55,277 bases of DNA from Promethearchaeota archaeon (GCA_019057865.1 JAHLWP010000030.1:1-55277), one strand, 5' to 3'. Positions 1-8,249 are shown, counted from the stretch's first letter. Numbers and translations: made by a program. Notes: generated by a model not told the origin, from the letters alone.

Positions 1-103
1 CGGTAAGCCGATCATTGGAAAAACATTAAAAAAAAATAAATACTTAAATACTAAAAAGAAAAAAAGAATTCTATTCTCGAATTTGAAACAATTCGAAAAA
101 GTT

Positions 104-691
104 TTAAATTATTGCAGAAATTATGGAATCGACAATATGATTAATAAATTTACTTTTTTGAATCTTACAAACATGAGCAACCTTTTTAAAATTAAACGAT
201 TCCGCTAAAGTATCAAGATAAGATATATTGTATAAAATTGAGATGTTCTTATCGTTTCTCATGAAAAGATTATCCAATTCCTGTTGAATTACTCTATTAG
301 CAGTTTGAAACTTTTTTCTTACTCTTTTTCTTATCTCTTTAAGAGCATCGTTAAAGTTAATATCCCTTATACTTGAAATAATAGAATTTAGAAATATCGT
401 ATATAAAATTACTATATTTACATGATCTGGGTCTGTATCTTTTAAATGTTCAAATTTTAATTGAAGATCTTGATAGACTTCTTTTAAAAATATTTCATCT
501 ACCCCCTTAATTCTCTTAAAATGGCTTAAAAATTTCAGATACTTACCCTCTAAGAATAAGTCTAAATTCTGATTAAATAAATCTTTAAATTTTCTTACAA
601 TTTGTCCAGAATTACTAATTTTTACAGAGACTTCAGGTGTTCTACCGATAATCAAATCACGCCCTTCTTTATAAAACTGTTGGTTAACCAA
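104..691 (-). CDS. Hypothetical helical protein
   Basis: I do not recognise this protein of about 195 residues. It is rich in Lys, Ile, Asn and Phe, looks almost entirely alpha-helical, and shows no metal motif, signal peptide or membrane segment. The only usual start codon is TTG at 691. The frame stays open further upstream to about 763 with no ATG or GTG, and an AGGTG Shine-Dalgarno-like site lies in that extension, so the true start is uncertain. It is transcribed away from the M48 protease gene, and the two share a spacer of about 200 bp. Confidence 0.55.
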   Translation of the reverse strand: MVNQQFYKEGRDLIIGRTPEVSVKISNSGQIVRKFKDLFNQNLDLFLEGKYLKFLSHFKRIKGVDEIFLKEVYQDLQLKFEHLKDTDPDHVNIVILYTIFLNSIISSIRDINFNDALKEIRKRVRKKFQTANRVIQQELDNLFMRNDKNISILYNISYLDTLAESFNFKKVAHVCKIQKSKFINHIVDSIISAII

Positions 692-895
692 ATTATCAGT
701 TGTATTATATAATTTTTTTAAAACAAGTTTTATATTTAAACACCTAAAGTTTGAATTTTGTGTAACTTATTTTTTCTAACCAAATAATAAAAATACTAAG
801 TTTTAATATTTTGCAAATAAGAAGATACATAAATCTAACAAAAAAATTTTAAAAACTAAATTTTAAAAATATGTTAAAATTAAAGGTGATAAATT

Positions 896-2602
896 ATCGG
901 ACTTAAAGTAGCAACTGGATTAGCAATTACTTCATTATTTGCGCTTATTTACGCTGTTGTGTTTGTTATTGGAGTCTGGTTCCTACCCTCCTCCATTTGG
1001 GGGCTCATAATAATGATTGGAATTACGGTTGGCATAGTATTCTTCCAATACTTGATATCGCCTTACATTATAGGCTGGCTCTATAAGATTGATTGGATTC
1101 CTTATGAACAATTTGCGATGAGCTATCCGCATTTAGCAAATTCTCTTGATAAGGTTGTTTCATTACATGGAATTAAAGTACCAAGACTCGGCATTATTCA
1201 TGATGGCAATCCTAATGCATTTACTTTCGGGCATACTAAAAATAATGCTAGAGTAGTAATTACTGATGGAATACTTACATACTTAAATGAAAAAGAACAA
1301 AATGCAGTATTTGCTCATGAATTAGGTCATGTTGTGCACTCAGATTTTATCTTAATGACAATTGTGTTTGCTATCCCTCTTGTCTTATTAACAATTGCTC
1401 GCTGGGCATATTATGCTAGCTTTTTTTCACGTTCTAGTCGAAGGGATAGTGATGAGGTAAATTATCTTAAGCTCGCATTAATAGCTATAGCGGTTTTAAG
1501 TTATGTAAGTTATTATGTAGGATATTTAATATCATTGATAGTTAGTAGGATTCGTGAATATTATGCTGATGAGCATTCTGCTGAAGTGTTAGAAGATCCA
1601 AATGCATTGTCAACCGGACTAGTAAAGATTGCTTATGGATTATTAGTTGATGGTAAAGTTGAAGAAAGAAAGAAGTCAAAAGTTCGAGCGCTTCGTGGTT
1701 TAGGTATTTTTGATCCTAGTTCCGCAAAAGGATTAGGAATCATGAGTGTTGGATCTCAAGGCAAATTTACCCAAGACGCAATTCAAGCAGCAGCAGCATG
1801 GGATTTATTCAATCCTTGGGCTAAATATTATCAGGCTTTTTCAACCCATCCTTTACCAGCAAAAAGAATTATGCGACTAAATGAACAATGTGCAACATAT
1901 GGTTTAACCCCAGAAATTGATTTTTCACTCGCTAAGGAATTAAAAGAAAAACAAGCGGGTAAATCGATGACAGACGAATTTTTAAGTGATGTATTTATTA
2001 AATCTCTTCCTACTTTAATCTTCATTGCACTTCTTGCAATGACAATCGTTTGGATCTTTGCGCTTGCAGAAATTATAGAAATTGGTTTCTTAACCAAACA
2101 GAATATACTTTTACTTTGGGCTATTGGTTTCTACGTTATTGGCTTTGGTTCCATTATTAAAACCAAATTCATGTACAAAAGCGGATTTGAACCGAAAACA
2201 GTTCTAGATCTTGTAACTAATGTTAAAGTTTCGCCTATTCGAAACGTTCCCGCAGTTGTTGAGGGAAAAATCATTGGAAGAGGAATTCCTGGATATTATT
2301 TTAGTGAGGATATGTACTTCCAGGACCACACTGGCTTAATGTACATAGATTATAGATTTGGTATAGGAATTGTAGATTTCTTTTTTGCACTTTCTAAAGT
2401 GAAACGATTAATGGGGCAAAGAGTTAGAATTAAAGGGTGGTATAGACGTGGTCCATCTCCATATATTCAAGTAGATACGATAGAATCTGAATCTGGCGCT
2501 AGACACCGAAACTATGCAAAACATATGCGATATATCTGGGTGTTTTTTGAATTCTTGCTTGGAGTATTATTTCTCTATCTTTGGTTTCAAGCAATTATTT
2601 AA
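896..2602 (+). CDS. htpX: M48-family membrane zinc metalloprotease (HtpX-like)
   Basis: Membrane-bound zinc protease of the HtpX/Ste24 (M48) family, which cleaves damaged membrane proteins. The zinc motif HELGH is at about residues 141-145, and a downstream REYYADEHS segment carries the usual third ligand Glu. Hydrophobic segments lie at the N-terminus, on both sides of the catalytic part, near residues 370-410 and at the C-terminus. A region around residues 435-535 (EGKIIGRGIPGYY, then YIDYR) resembles the beta-rich extra domain seen in other archaeal M48 proteins. The first usual start is GTG at 959, but that loses half of the first membrane helix (GLKVATGLAITSLFAL). The strong GGTGAT site at 885-890 instead points to ATC at 896 or ATT at 893. 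I place the start at 896 as a non-AUG start or a base error. Confidence 0.85.
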   Translation: MGLKVATGLAITSLFALIYAVVFVIGVWFLPSSIWGLIIMIGITVGIVFFQYLISPYIIGWLYKIDWIPYEQFAMSYPHLANSLDKVVSLHGIKVPRLGIIHDGNPNAFTFGHTKNNARVVITDGILTYLNEKEQNAVFAHELGHVVHSDFILMTIVFAIPLVLLTIARWAYYASFFSRSSRRDSDEVNYLKLALIAIAVLSYVSYYVGYLISLIVSRIREYYADEHSAEVLEDPNALSTGLVKIAYGLLVDGKVEERKKSKVRALRGLGIFDPSSAKGLGIMSVGSQGKFTQDAIQAAAAWDLFNPWAKYYQAFSTHPLPAKRIMRLNEQCATYGLTPEIDFSLAKELKEKQAGKSMTDEFLSDVFIKSLPTLIFIALLAMTIVWIFALAEIIEIGFLTKQNILLLWAIGFYVIGFGSIIKTKFMYKSGFEPKTVLDLVTNVKVSPIRNVPAVVEGKIIGRGIPGYYFSEDMYFQDHTGLMYIDYRFGIGIVDFFFALSKVKRLMGQRVRIKGWYRRGPSPYIQVDTIESESGARHRNYAKHMRYIWVFFEFLLGVLFLYLWFQAII

Positions 2603-2774
2603 TTCTAAATTCTTTTTTATTTATTTTTTATATTTTATTTTAAAACTAATTTTACTGAAATAAGTTATTAACTATCATCAGAAAAAAATAAAGAAAAAAA
2701 ATTTTACTTAAAAATTATTTTAAAGAAAAAAAAGAAAGGATTATATAGAATTGGCCAATTAATGAGACTTATAC

Positions 2775-3209
2775 TTATAAGTCCTCTATGAGATCTTCGT
2801 AAGCTTCGAGTGCCAATTCGATGATCTCTTGGAAGGCCATAGCATCTTGTAAATTACCCTCTACCGTTATATCACCAGCCATATAGGCACTAGTAGCGTC
2901 AACTTCACCCATCATGATACCAGCACCAACCTCAAGATTGGAGGACATAGTAAATGAAGGATTTTCTACATCACCCTTTCCGAAAGCAAGGTCACCTTCC
3001 TTCACAGTTAACCAGAATTTATAATCGGCATCAGTAATTACCATTTGGATAGCAATATCCATATCTTCTAGTTCCTCTTTAAGATCCTCATTATCTGTAG
3101 AGACTTCCTTTATAAATTTGAAGACTCGCATCAAATCTTCTGGCTTTGCTGCAGTTGCCCCAGCATCTTGGGCTGCTTTTAATTCCTTTAATAATGATTC
3201 GTCAACCAT
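2775..3209 (-). CDS. SCP2-like lipid-binding protein, paralogue 1
   Basis: Small acidic protein (144 residues) of the SCP2 sterol-carrier fold. The family binds lipids or acyl chains in a hydrophobic pocket. The SCP2-like core runs from about residue 45 (DIAIQMVITD, FWLTVKEG, PSFTMSS) to the signature region with TSAYMAGDITVEGNLQDAM near residues 105-125. The start is the ATG at 3209, preceded by AAGGTTGAT at a normal distance; a TTG four codons earlier lies inside that site. It is about 75% identical to the next gene on the same strand, and a third divergent copy lies at 4491. The cellular ligand is unknown. Confidence 0.85.
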   Translation of the reverse strand: MVDESLLKELKAAQDAGATAAKPEDLMRVFKFIKEVSTDNEDLKEELEDMDIAIQMVITDADYKFWLTVKEGDLAFGKGDVENPSFTMSSNLEVGAGIMMGEVDATSAYMAGDITVEGNLQDAMAFQEIIELALEAYEDLIEDL

Positions 3210-3306
3210 TTTAATTATCAACCTTCTTAATAGTTTTATTACAACTTTTTAGAATTATTTACTTATAATTGAAAAAAATTACAATTTATTATAACCTTTT
3301 AATATA

Positions 3307-3323
3307 TAAAAAGGTTTTATTTC
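3307..3323 (-). promoter_or_regulatory. Shared promoter motif of SCP2-like gene 1
   Basis: On the minus strand this reads GAAATAAAACCTTTTTA and is followed by a TATATATT stretch, as expected for a BRE plus TATA box. It sits about 100 bp upstream of the SCP2-like start at 3209. The identical 17-mer lies at 4079-4095 upstream of the paralogue, while surrounding sequence differs. The rest of the 350-bp spacer (3210-3560) is AT-rich and shows no gene. Confidence 0.55.
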
Positions 3324-3560
3324 GTTCTGTTCAATTTGATATTAAATTAGTTTTATATTTTAGATTAGTAAATATTCTTTAATTAAACAAACCATTACTT
3401 ACATGGAATATAAATATTAAAACTTGTACTTGAAGATTACTATAATAAGATTGAAAAAATAAGTATTTTAAAATATATACAAAGTACTGATTATAAAAAA
3501 GAGATAAAAAAAATAATAAGATTAGTCTTTTAACAGAAATATCTTCTCTAAAAGATTTTA

Positions 3561-3992
3561 TTAATCTTCAAGAAGATCTTCGAGGGCTTCACCAGCAAGC
3601 TCTACAATCTCTTGGAAGGCCATAGCATCTTGAAGATTACCTTCTACAGTGATATCACCAGCCATATAGGCGCTAGTTGCGTCAACTTCACCCATTAAGA
3701 TGCCAGCACCAGTTTCAAGAGTTGAAGACATTGTAAATGAAGGATTGTCTACATCTCCCTCACCATAATCGAGCTTTCCCTCCTTTACTGTAAGCCAATA
3801 TTTAGCTTCTTTATCTGTAATGATCATTTGAATTGCAATATCCATATCTTCGAGTTCTTCTTTAAGATCCTCATTTTCTTGAGAAACCTGCTTGATAAAT
3901 TCGTAATATTTCAGAGTGTCAGCAGGTGCAGCACCGCTAGCTCCTTTATCCATAATTGCTTTTATTTCCTTTAATAAAGATTCATCAACCAT
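3561..3992 (-). CDS. SCP2-like lipid-binding protein, paralogue 2
   Basis: Second SCP2-like protein (143 residues), nearly identical to its neighbour across the fold. It has DIAIQMIITD, FWLTVKEG, PSFTMSS and the TSAYMAGDITVEGNLQDAM signature. Differences concentrate in the first 35 residues (a Gly/Ala-rich stretch) and at the acidic C-terminus. The ATG at 3992 is chosen because AGGTTGA lies just upstream; the frame also contains a TTG inside that site. It has its own copy of the BRE/TATA motif at 4079-4095, so the two paralogues are probably separate transcripts under common control rather than one operon. Confidence 0.85.
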   Translation of the reverse strand: MVDESLLKEIKAIMDKGASGAAPADTLKYYEFIKQVSQENEDLKEELEDMDIAIQMIITDKEAKYWLTVKEGKLDYGEGDVDNPSFTMSSTLETGAGILMGEVDATSAYMAGDITVEGNLQDAMAFQEIVELAGEALEDLLED

Positions 3993-4078
3993 TTTAATTT
4001 TCAACCTATTTTTTTATTTTTATTCCAATTTTGAAAATTATATACATTAAATAGTGATTATAATAACAATGGAAAATT

Positions 4079-4095
4079 TAAAAAGGTTTTATTTC
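4079..4095 (-). promoter_or_regulatory. Shared promoter motif of SCP2-like gene 2
   Basis: Identical 17-mer (GAAATAAAACCTTTTTA on the minus strand) to the one at 3307-3323, again followed by an AT stretch, 85-100 bp upstream of the SCP2-like start at 3992. It is a likely BRE/TATA promoter conserved between the paralogues. Confidence 0.55.
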
Positions 4096-4195
4096 TCTTT
4101 TTTTAGGATTACACTAGTAAAGCAAAAGTTTTTATTGAAGTTTGCTCATCAAATCAAATCAAAGTGAGTCAACGTTGAATAAATCATTATGATAA

Positions 4196-4305
4196 TGGCG
4201 CCCACAGCGGGATTTGAACCCACGTCGTTCTCCTCAATTAATATCTATCTATTAATGATCAGGAGTGACAGTCCCGAATGCTAGACCAGGCTACACTATG
4301 TGGGC
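4196..4305 (-). tRNA. tRNA-Asp(GTC) with a variable-region intron and encoded CCA
   Basis: The acceptor stem GCCCACA pairs with TGTGGGC; discriminator G is followed by an encoded CCA (4196-4198). The anticodon stem CGGGA/TCCTG holds the loop CTGTCAC, giving anticodon GTC for aspartate. The T arm is GTGGG TTCAAAT CCCGC. Between position 43 and the variable loop are 32 extra bases (4228-4259). They fold as a BHB: CTCC pairs with GGAG, the bulges are TGA and AAC, and an inner ATTAATA/TATTAAT hairpin follows. Cutting after the second base of each bulge leaves a 75-nt tRNA before the CCA, with variable loop CGAC and a G15-C48 pair. Confidence 0.9.
4228..4259 (-). other. Archaeal BHB intron in tRNA-Asp
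   Basis: Predicted 32-nt intron just after tRNA position 43. The central helix is CTCC/GGAG, the 3-nt bulges are TGA and AAC, and the inner stem is ATTAATA/TATTAAT. Placement follows the rule that the archaeal splicing endonuclease cuts after the second bulge base. Confidence 0.8.
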
Positions 4306-4490
4306 ATTTTATTAGAAAGAAAAAATCTAATGTAAGAAGAGAAAGAATCGAGACTTTAAAAATTTTTTTCTAACCAGCTTGTTAACATATATATATAGAA
4401 AAATTTAAATTGATAGAAGGCGATGTAGATAATAAGAATATCTTTGGTATAAGATATAGTATAATTTAATCTTTAATAGATATAGATTTT

Positions 4491-4922
4491 ATGCTCGACT
4501 CAAAGAAGTTCAATTCTGTAATTCATGAATTGGAAAATAAGGAAGAAGAATTTATCGCCATTTTAGATAAAATTATAAAAATGGGAGTAAATTTCTTACA
4601 GAATACAGAAGAGTTGAGAGAAGAGATAATGGATTATGATTACATTTATCAAATTCTAGTCTCTGATATTAATTTTAAGTTTTGGTTGAAAGTTTCAAGA
4701 GGATCGATTATGTATAAGAGAGGTATAAATCCAAATGCTACTTTTAGAGTAAGCTATACTAAAGATATTATGATTAAAATCCTCAAACGTGAAATGTATG
4801 GATCTGAAGCTTATATGAAAGGAATAATCAAGGTAGACGGAGATCTTACTCAAGGTTTGCGATATATAAAAGTCTTCAGATTGCTCTTGAAATATATCAA
4901 AAACAATTTTAAAAATGAGTAA
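4491..4922 (+). CDS. Divergent SCP2-like protein, paralogue 3
   Basis: A 143-residue relative of the two SCP2-like genes upstream, on the opposite strand. It keeps the framework DYIYQILVSD, FKFWLKVSRGS, YGSEAYMKGIIKVDGDLTQG. It has lost the acidic character of the others and is Lys-rich. Identity to them is low (roughly a quarter to a third), so it is an older copy. The ATG follows a short AT-rich leader without a clear Shine-Dalgarno site, so its message may be leaderless. It lies between tRNA-Asp and tRNA-Arg. Confidence 0.75.
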   Translation: MLDSKKFNSVIHELENKEEEFIAILDKIIKMGVNFLQNTEELREEIMDYDYIYQILVSDINFKFWLKVSRGSIMYKRGINPNATFRVSYTKDIMIKILKREMYGSEAYMKGIIKVDGDLTQGLRYIKVFRLLLKYIKNNFKNE

Positions 4923-5091
4923 TTCTGTGGAGATTTCCTAATTTTCTTCTATTAAGCTTAATTTTTTTTTAGTTTATTCATTATTTTATTTACAATAAGA
5001 TTTTTTAGAAATAATGAATGAGGATATTTGTAACCTATTAATTTTTTTATTGAAAATTCCATAGTTTATAAACAACAAAAATATAAAATAT

Positions 5092-5184
5092 GGGCCTGTA
5101 ATCTAGTCTGGATAACACTATTCGTCCAGAAAGGGTGCCCGGCTTCGGACTGGGATGTCGCAGGTTCGAATCCTGCCAGGCCCG
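5092..5184 (+). tRNA. tRNA-Arg(TCG) with a D-loop intron
   Basis: The acceptor stem GGGCCTG pairs with CAGGCCC; discriminator G, no encoded CCA. The anticodon stem CCCGG/CTGGG holds loop CTTCGGA, giving anticodon TCG, which reads arginine CGA. The T arm is GCAGG TTCGAAT CCTGC. Eighteen surplus bases (5114-5131) lie in the D-loop. CTGG pairs with CCAG, with bulges ATA and AAA; cutting after the second bulge base leaves a 75-nt tRNA with GG at 18-19. The resulting D stem (ATCT/GGGT) has two G-U pairs and is weak. Confidence 0.85.
5114..5131 (+). other. Archaeal BHB intron in tRNA-Arg D-loop
   Basis: Predicted 18-nt intron. The central helix is CTGG/CCAG, extendable to TCTGGA/TCCAGA, with bulges ATA and AAA. 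The inner stem is only about 2 bp, so this is a relaxed BHB. Confidence 0.7.
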
Positions 5185-5264
5185 ATAAATTAAACAAATT
5201 AATCGGTAAGATCCTTTCTCAATCCAAATTATATTTCGTTTATTAATTCTACTCTTAAATTTTT

Positions 5265-5475
5265 TTTGTACAAACAGATATTTTGATAAAAAAGATCATT
5301 TTTTGATACAAAATTATATATTTATCTTTTTATTTGTATAAAATAGTTAGTATATAATATTATTATAAGATTTATAAAAATTTGATACTCTGAGACGAAC
5401 ATACTCTTTAATAATGAGTTTTAAATATAATAACGTTATTACATTTTATGTACAAAAAAGAATTTTTGTACAAAA
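5265..5475. promoter_or_regulatory. Repeated TGTACA palindromes upstream of a longin-like gene
   Basis: The 319-bp spacer 5185-5503 holds no gene. It contains three TGTACA palindromes set in T and A runs, at 5265-5274, around 5449-5454 and at 5463-5475. The last two also form one inverted repeat with 10-bp arms (TGTACAAAAA and its complement) separated by 4 bases, ending about 30 bp before the start at 5504. This arrangement suggests an operator for a dimeric regulator, or a leader hairpin. Confidence 0.45.
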
Positions 5476-5503
5476 TAATATAGTCAAAAAAGGGGTTTAA
5501 AAA

Positions 5504-6322
5504 ATGATAAGTTTGGAAGATAATTTTCAAAATTTGGATAAATCTTCTCTGATCTTTCAGATGGAAAGTTTCAGTGTCTCTGAGATAAATCCAGAAGGAA
5601 AACATGAAGTTATTTTCCATAAAGGCATGGCTATTGAACATATTCAAAAGCTCATTGATTTATATAAAGAGAGAATTATAGAAAAAAAACAAGGTTATAT
5701 CAAGGATTTAATCGATAACTTTACAATATATATCCACTTTTTTGACAAGAAACAGGGAGATATACTAGTAATAATTTATATAGATGATAAAGAAAATCTG
5801 ATGAATTATACAAAACTATATCATTTTTCAAAAAGTTTATTTCAGCGAATTTGCTCAAATATTTCAAGTTTAGAAATAGAAAAGATTTGCGGGACAATAA
5901 TTAAGATTCCAAAAGTTGAAGGAATATTGGCAATATTTATTGTTGATGAAGCAGGATTCTTATATTTTTCAAAAGTTTGCAAAGATGAGAAGTGTATGTC
6001 ACAAAACAAAGTACAAATTGCGGGTTTCATATCTGCGATTTTATGTTTTTCGCAAGATTATATTGGTGGGAAGGAATCTGGATTTAAGCTTGAAGCAATC
6101 AACGTCGGGAAAGCAAACTTTTATATGAATATTAAAAATGATGTAATTTTTGCTTATTTAGTCGAAAAGGAAAAAAAAACAGATAAGATGCAAAAATATG
6201 TTGAATTAATATCAGCAAAATTTGTAGATAAGTATTATGAGACTCATGTAAAAGATTTTAATGGAGATCTTACGCCATTTCATGAATTTGAAAATGTCAT
6301 TGAGCAATATTTTATAATCTAA
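5504..6322 (+). CDS. Two-domain longin-like protein
   Basis: A 272-residue protein with no firm family assignment. The second half (about 130-265) reads like a longin/profilin-type alpha-beta domain: GILAIFIVDEAGFLYFSK, then the helix VQIAGFISAILCFS, then short beta strands. The motif around GFISA-hhh-F recurs in the longin-like protein at 54758 of this window. The first half may be a second, divergent domain of the same kind. In eukaryotes and Asgards such domains form GTPase regulators and trafficking complexes; a role here is inferred only. The start ATG is preceded by GGGG and by the TGTACA repeats. Confidence 0.6.
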   Translation: MISLEDNFQNLDKSSLIFQMESFSVSEINPEGKHEVIFHKGMAIEHIQKLIDLYKERIIEKKQGYIKDLIDNFTIYIHFFDKKQGDILVIIYIDDKENLMNYTKLYHFSKSLFQRICSNISSLEIEKICGTIIKIPKVEGILAIFIVDEAGFLYFSKVCKDEKCMSQNKVQIAGFISAILCFSQDYIGGKESGFKLEAINVGKANFYMNIKNDVIFAYLVEKEKKTDKMQKYVELISAKFVDKYYETHVKDFNGDLTPFHEFENVIEQYFII

Positions 6323-6472
6323 AAATATCTTTTCCATCCATAAAAAGTTAAAACTACTAAAACAGTTTATCCTAAACTAATCTTATATGAAAGTTAGTTT
6401 TAGCCTATTATTTTAACTCGAATAATTAATATTCAACTAGAATTATAAATAAAAAAATTAATATATATAACA

Positions 6473-6826
6473 ATGACTATTTGTTTAGATGTTGACCTAG
6501 TTTTGGATAATATCCTAAAGGAATTAGGTTCAGGAGTCTATTTTTTATTAATTACATCTGAAAATGGCGCAATAATAAAATCTTACATTAGTGATGAATT
6601 TAATAAATCCTCAATAGGATTAAATATGTCTCAATTATATGAGTTAGCTGAAGAAATTACCTCAGAAATAGGAATTCATGTTCCAGACTTTAATATAATT
6701 CATTCAGACAATTTTTATATCTTATCAATTAAAATCTTAGAAAAAATTGTTATCATATTAATGGAAGATCAGATTGATTTTAGCAATGTCTTTAACGTAA
6801 TTAATGCATGTATAAAAACAGACTAA
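6473..6826 (+). CDS. Roadblock/LC7-like protein
   Basis: A 117-residue protein that fits a Roadblock/LC7 domain: an opening helix (VDLVLDNILKELGS), the strand pair YFLLITSENGAIIKSYI, a central helix (MSQLYELAEEITSEIG) and closing strands FYILSIKI and KIVIILME followed by a last helix. Roadblock proteins dimerise and regulate small GTPases, and Asgard genomes carry many. The fold is inferred from pattern, not from catalytic residues. A copy of its last 21 codons is repeated 700 bp downstream at 7476-7541, showing that the segment was tandemly duplicated. Confidence 0.65.
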   Translation: MTICLDVDLVLDNILKELGSGVYFLLITSENGAIIKSYISDEFNKSSIGLNMSQLYELAEEITSEIGIHVPDFNIIHSDNFYILSIKILEKIVIILMEDQIDFSNVFNVINACIKTD

Positions 6827-6950
6827 ATATATAAACTAAATGCGATTCTTCTCCATTAACTCAAGAAATTCGTGCTAATATTATTTATAATCAAAATATT
6901 TATATTCTATTAACTAATTTGATATAAAATACATATTAAGGTATGATAAA

Positions 6951-7433
6951 ATGAAATATGAAAAAAATCAATATAATGATAGTGTCTCAATATGTACATT
7001 CATAATCGCTGGTGCTTTTTTGTGGTGGGGTATTACTAGCTTTATCCCATGGGATAAGTGGTCATGGTGGGGCTTTATTGCGATTGGTATTGGTGCGGCT
7101 ATTTTATCTAGCCAAATTGTAGCAATAAACAATAGGAGTAAATTACGGAGGGTAGTTTTGCAAGAATTCCAGACAAATCCTGATGCATCAATAGAAGATG
7201 TTAGCAGGAGTACTGGAATTTCAAGAAAGGATGTTCAATCGATTGTTTTAGATCTGAAAGCATCAGGGCAATTAATTGGTAAATTTTCAACAAAAACAGG
7301 GCAAATAAAACATGTATTAATTCAAAAAGAACCTGTTAGCTCAGAAGAAAGGGGTAAATATTGTTATAATTGTGGAACACCTATAAGTAAAGAATCAGCG
7401 CAATTTTGTGCTTATTGTGGTGCTAAAATATAA
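6951..7433 (+). CDS. Membrane-anchored HTH/zinc-ribbon protein, copy 1
   Basis: A 160-residue protein with two N-terminal membrane segments (about 13-30 and 37-58). A helix-turn-helix-like part follows at 65-115 (EFQTNPDASIEDVSRSTGIS, then RKDVQSIVLDLKASGQL), and the C-terminus is a zinc ribbon with two CxxC pairs (YCYNCG and FCAYCG). It could be a membrane-tethered regulator, but the HTH part could also bind protein. The leader AAGGTATGATAAAATG is conserved in the second copy. Confidence 0.7.
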   Translation: MKYEKNQYNDSVSICTFIIAGAFLWWGITSFIPWDKWSWWGFIAIGIGAAILSSQIVAINNRSKLRRVVLQEFQTNPDASIEDVSRSTGISRKDVQSIVLDLKASGQLIGKFSTKTGQIKHVLIQKEPVSSEERGKYCYNCGTPISKESAQFCAYCGAKI

Positions 7434-7475
7434 ATCTTTTTTTTATTTTTCCTAATTTTAAAAGGCTATTTTTTA

Positions 7476-7541
7476 ATGGAAGATCAGATTGATTTTAGCA
7501 ATGTCTTTAACATAATTAATGCATATATAAAAACAAACTGA
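7476..7541 (+). pseudogene. Duplicated 3' fragment of the Roadblock-like gene
   Basis: Repeats the last 21 codons plus stop of the Roadblock-like gene at 6473-6826 with only a few changes (MEDQIDFSNVFNIINAYIKTN). It has no promoter or start region of its own. It marks the left end of the tandem duplication that also produced the second HTH/zinc-ribbon gene. Confidence 0.75.
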
Positions 7542-7556
7542 TGAAAACTTGACTTT

Positions 7557-7628
7557 ATATTTATATTCTATTAACTAATAATATTTATATTCTATTAACT
7601 AATGATATTTATATTTTATTAACTATTA
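7557..7628. repeat. Three tandem 24-bp repeats in a gene leader
   Basis: Three adjacent units of the form ATATTTATATTCTATTAACT plus four bases, at 7557, 7581 and 7605. Only one such unit precedes the first HTH gene (near 6897), so the array expanded after or during the duplication. It sits where the promoter of the second copy should be. Confidence 0.8.
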
Positions 7629-7659
7629 TCATATAAAATCCATATTAAGGTATGATAAA

Positions 7660-8103
7660 ATGAAATATATAAGAAATCAATTTATAATCGCTGGTTCTTT
7701 TTTGTGGTGGGGTATTACTCTCTTGCAGTGGTCATGGTCGGGATTTTTAGTGATTGGCATTGGTGTTATTATTTTATCTAGCCAAATTGTTGCGATAGCT
7801 AATAGGAGTAAATTACGGAGAGTAGTTTTGCAAGAATTCCAAACAAATCCTGATGCATCAATAGAAGATGTCAGTATGAGAACTGGAATTTCTAGAAAGG
7901 ATGTTCAAGCAATTATTCTAGATCTGAAAGCATCAGGGCAATTAATTGGTAAATTTTCAACAAAAACAGGGCAAATAAAACATGTATCAATTCAAAAAGA
8001 ACTTGTTAGCTCAGAAGAAGGGCGTAAATATTGTCATTATTGTGGAACACCTATAAGTAAAGAATCAGCACAATACTGTGCCTATTGTGGTGCTAAAATA
8101 TAA
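7660..8103 (+). CDS. Membrane-anchored HTH/zinc-ribbon protein, copy 2
   Basis: Tandem copy (147 residues) of the gene at 6951. From about residue 40 onward it is nearly identical, including the HTH-like part and both CxxC pairs (YCHYCG and YCAYCG). The N-terminus is 13 residues shorter because the segment between start and first membrane helix has been lost. The conserved leader AAGGTATGATAAAATG supports the start. High identity means the duplication is recent. Confidence 0.7.
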   Translation: MKYIRNQFIIAGSFLWWGITLLQWSWSGFLVIGIGVIILSSQIVAIANRSKLRRVVLQEFQTNPDASIEDVSMRTGISRKDVQAIILDLKASGQLIGKFSTKTGQIKHVSIQKELVSSEEGRKYCHYCGTPISKESAQYCAYCGAKI

Positions 8104-8249
8104 ATTTTATTTATATTTTTCTTAATTTTGAAAAGCAATTTATTTAGTCTAGGTTCCTTAAAGCTGTTTAGATGATTTAGGAGTTTTATAAATCAAAACT
8201 GTAAAATTAAAATATCAATGGTATATAAAAATAAATGGTGATTATAATT

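Noticed and set aside
2..208. Open frame at the left edge (GKPIIGKTLKKNKYLN and onward)
   Set aside because: It is Lys/Asn-rich, has no recognisable domain and overlaps the start of the minus-strand gene; it is probably chance openness in AT-rich DNA, or the unseen end of a neighbour.
1831..2097. Minus-strand ORF inside the M48 protease
   Set aside because: Shadow of the protease frame, with no domain and no ribosome-binding site.
4228..4259. tRNA-Asp extra bases as a type II long variable arm
   Set aside because: Aspartate tRNAs are type I, and the BHB with exact cut sites gives a normal variable loop.
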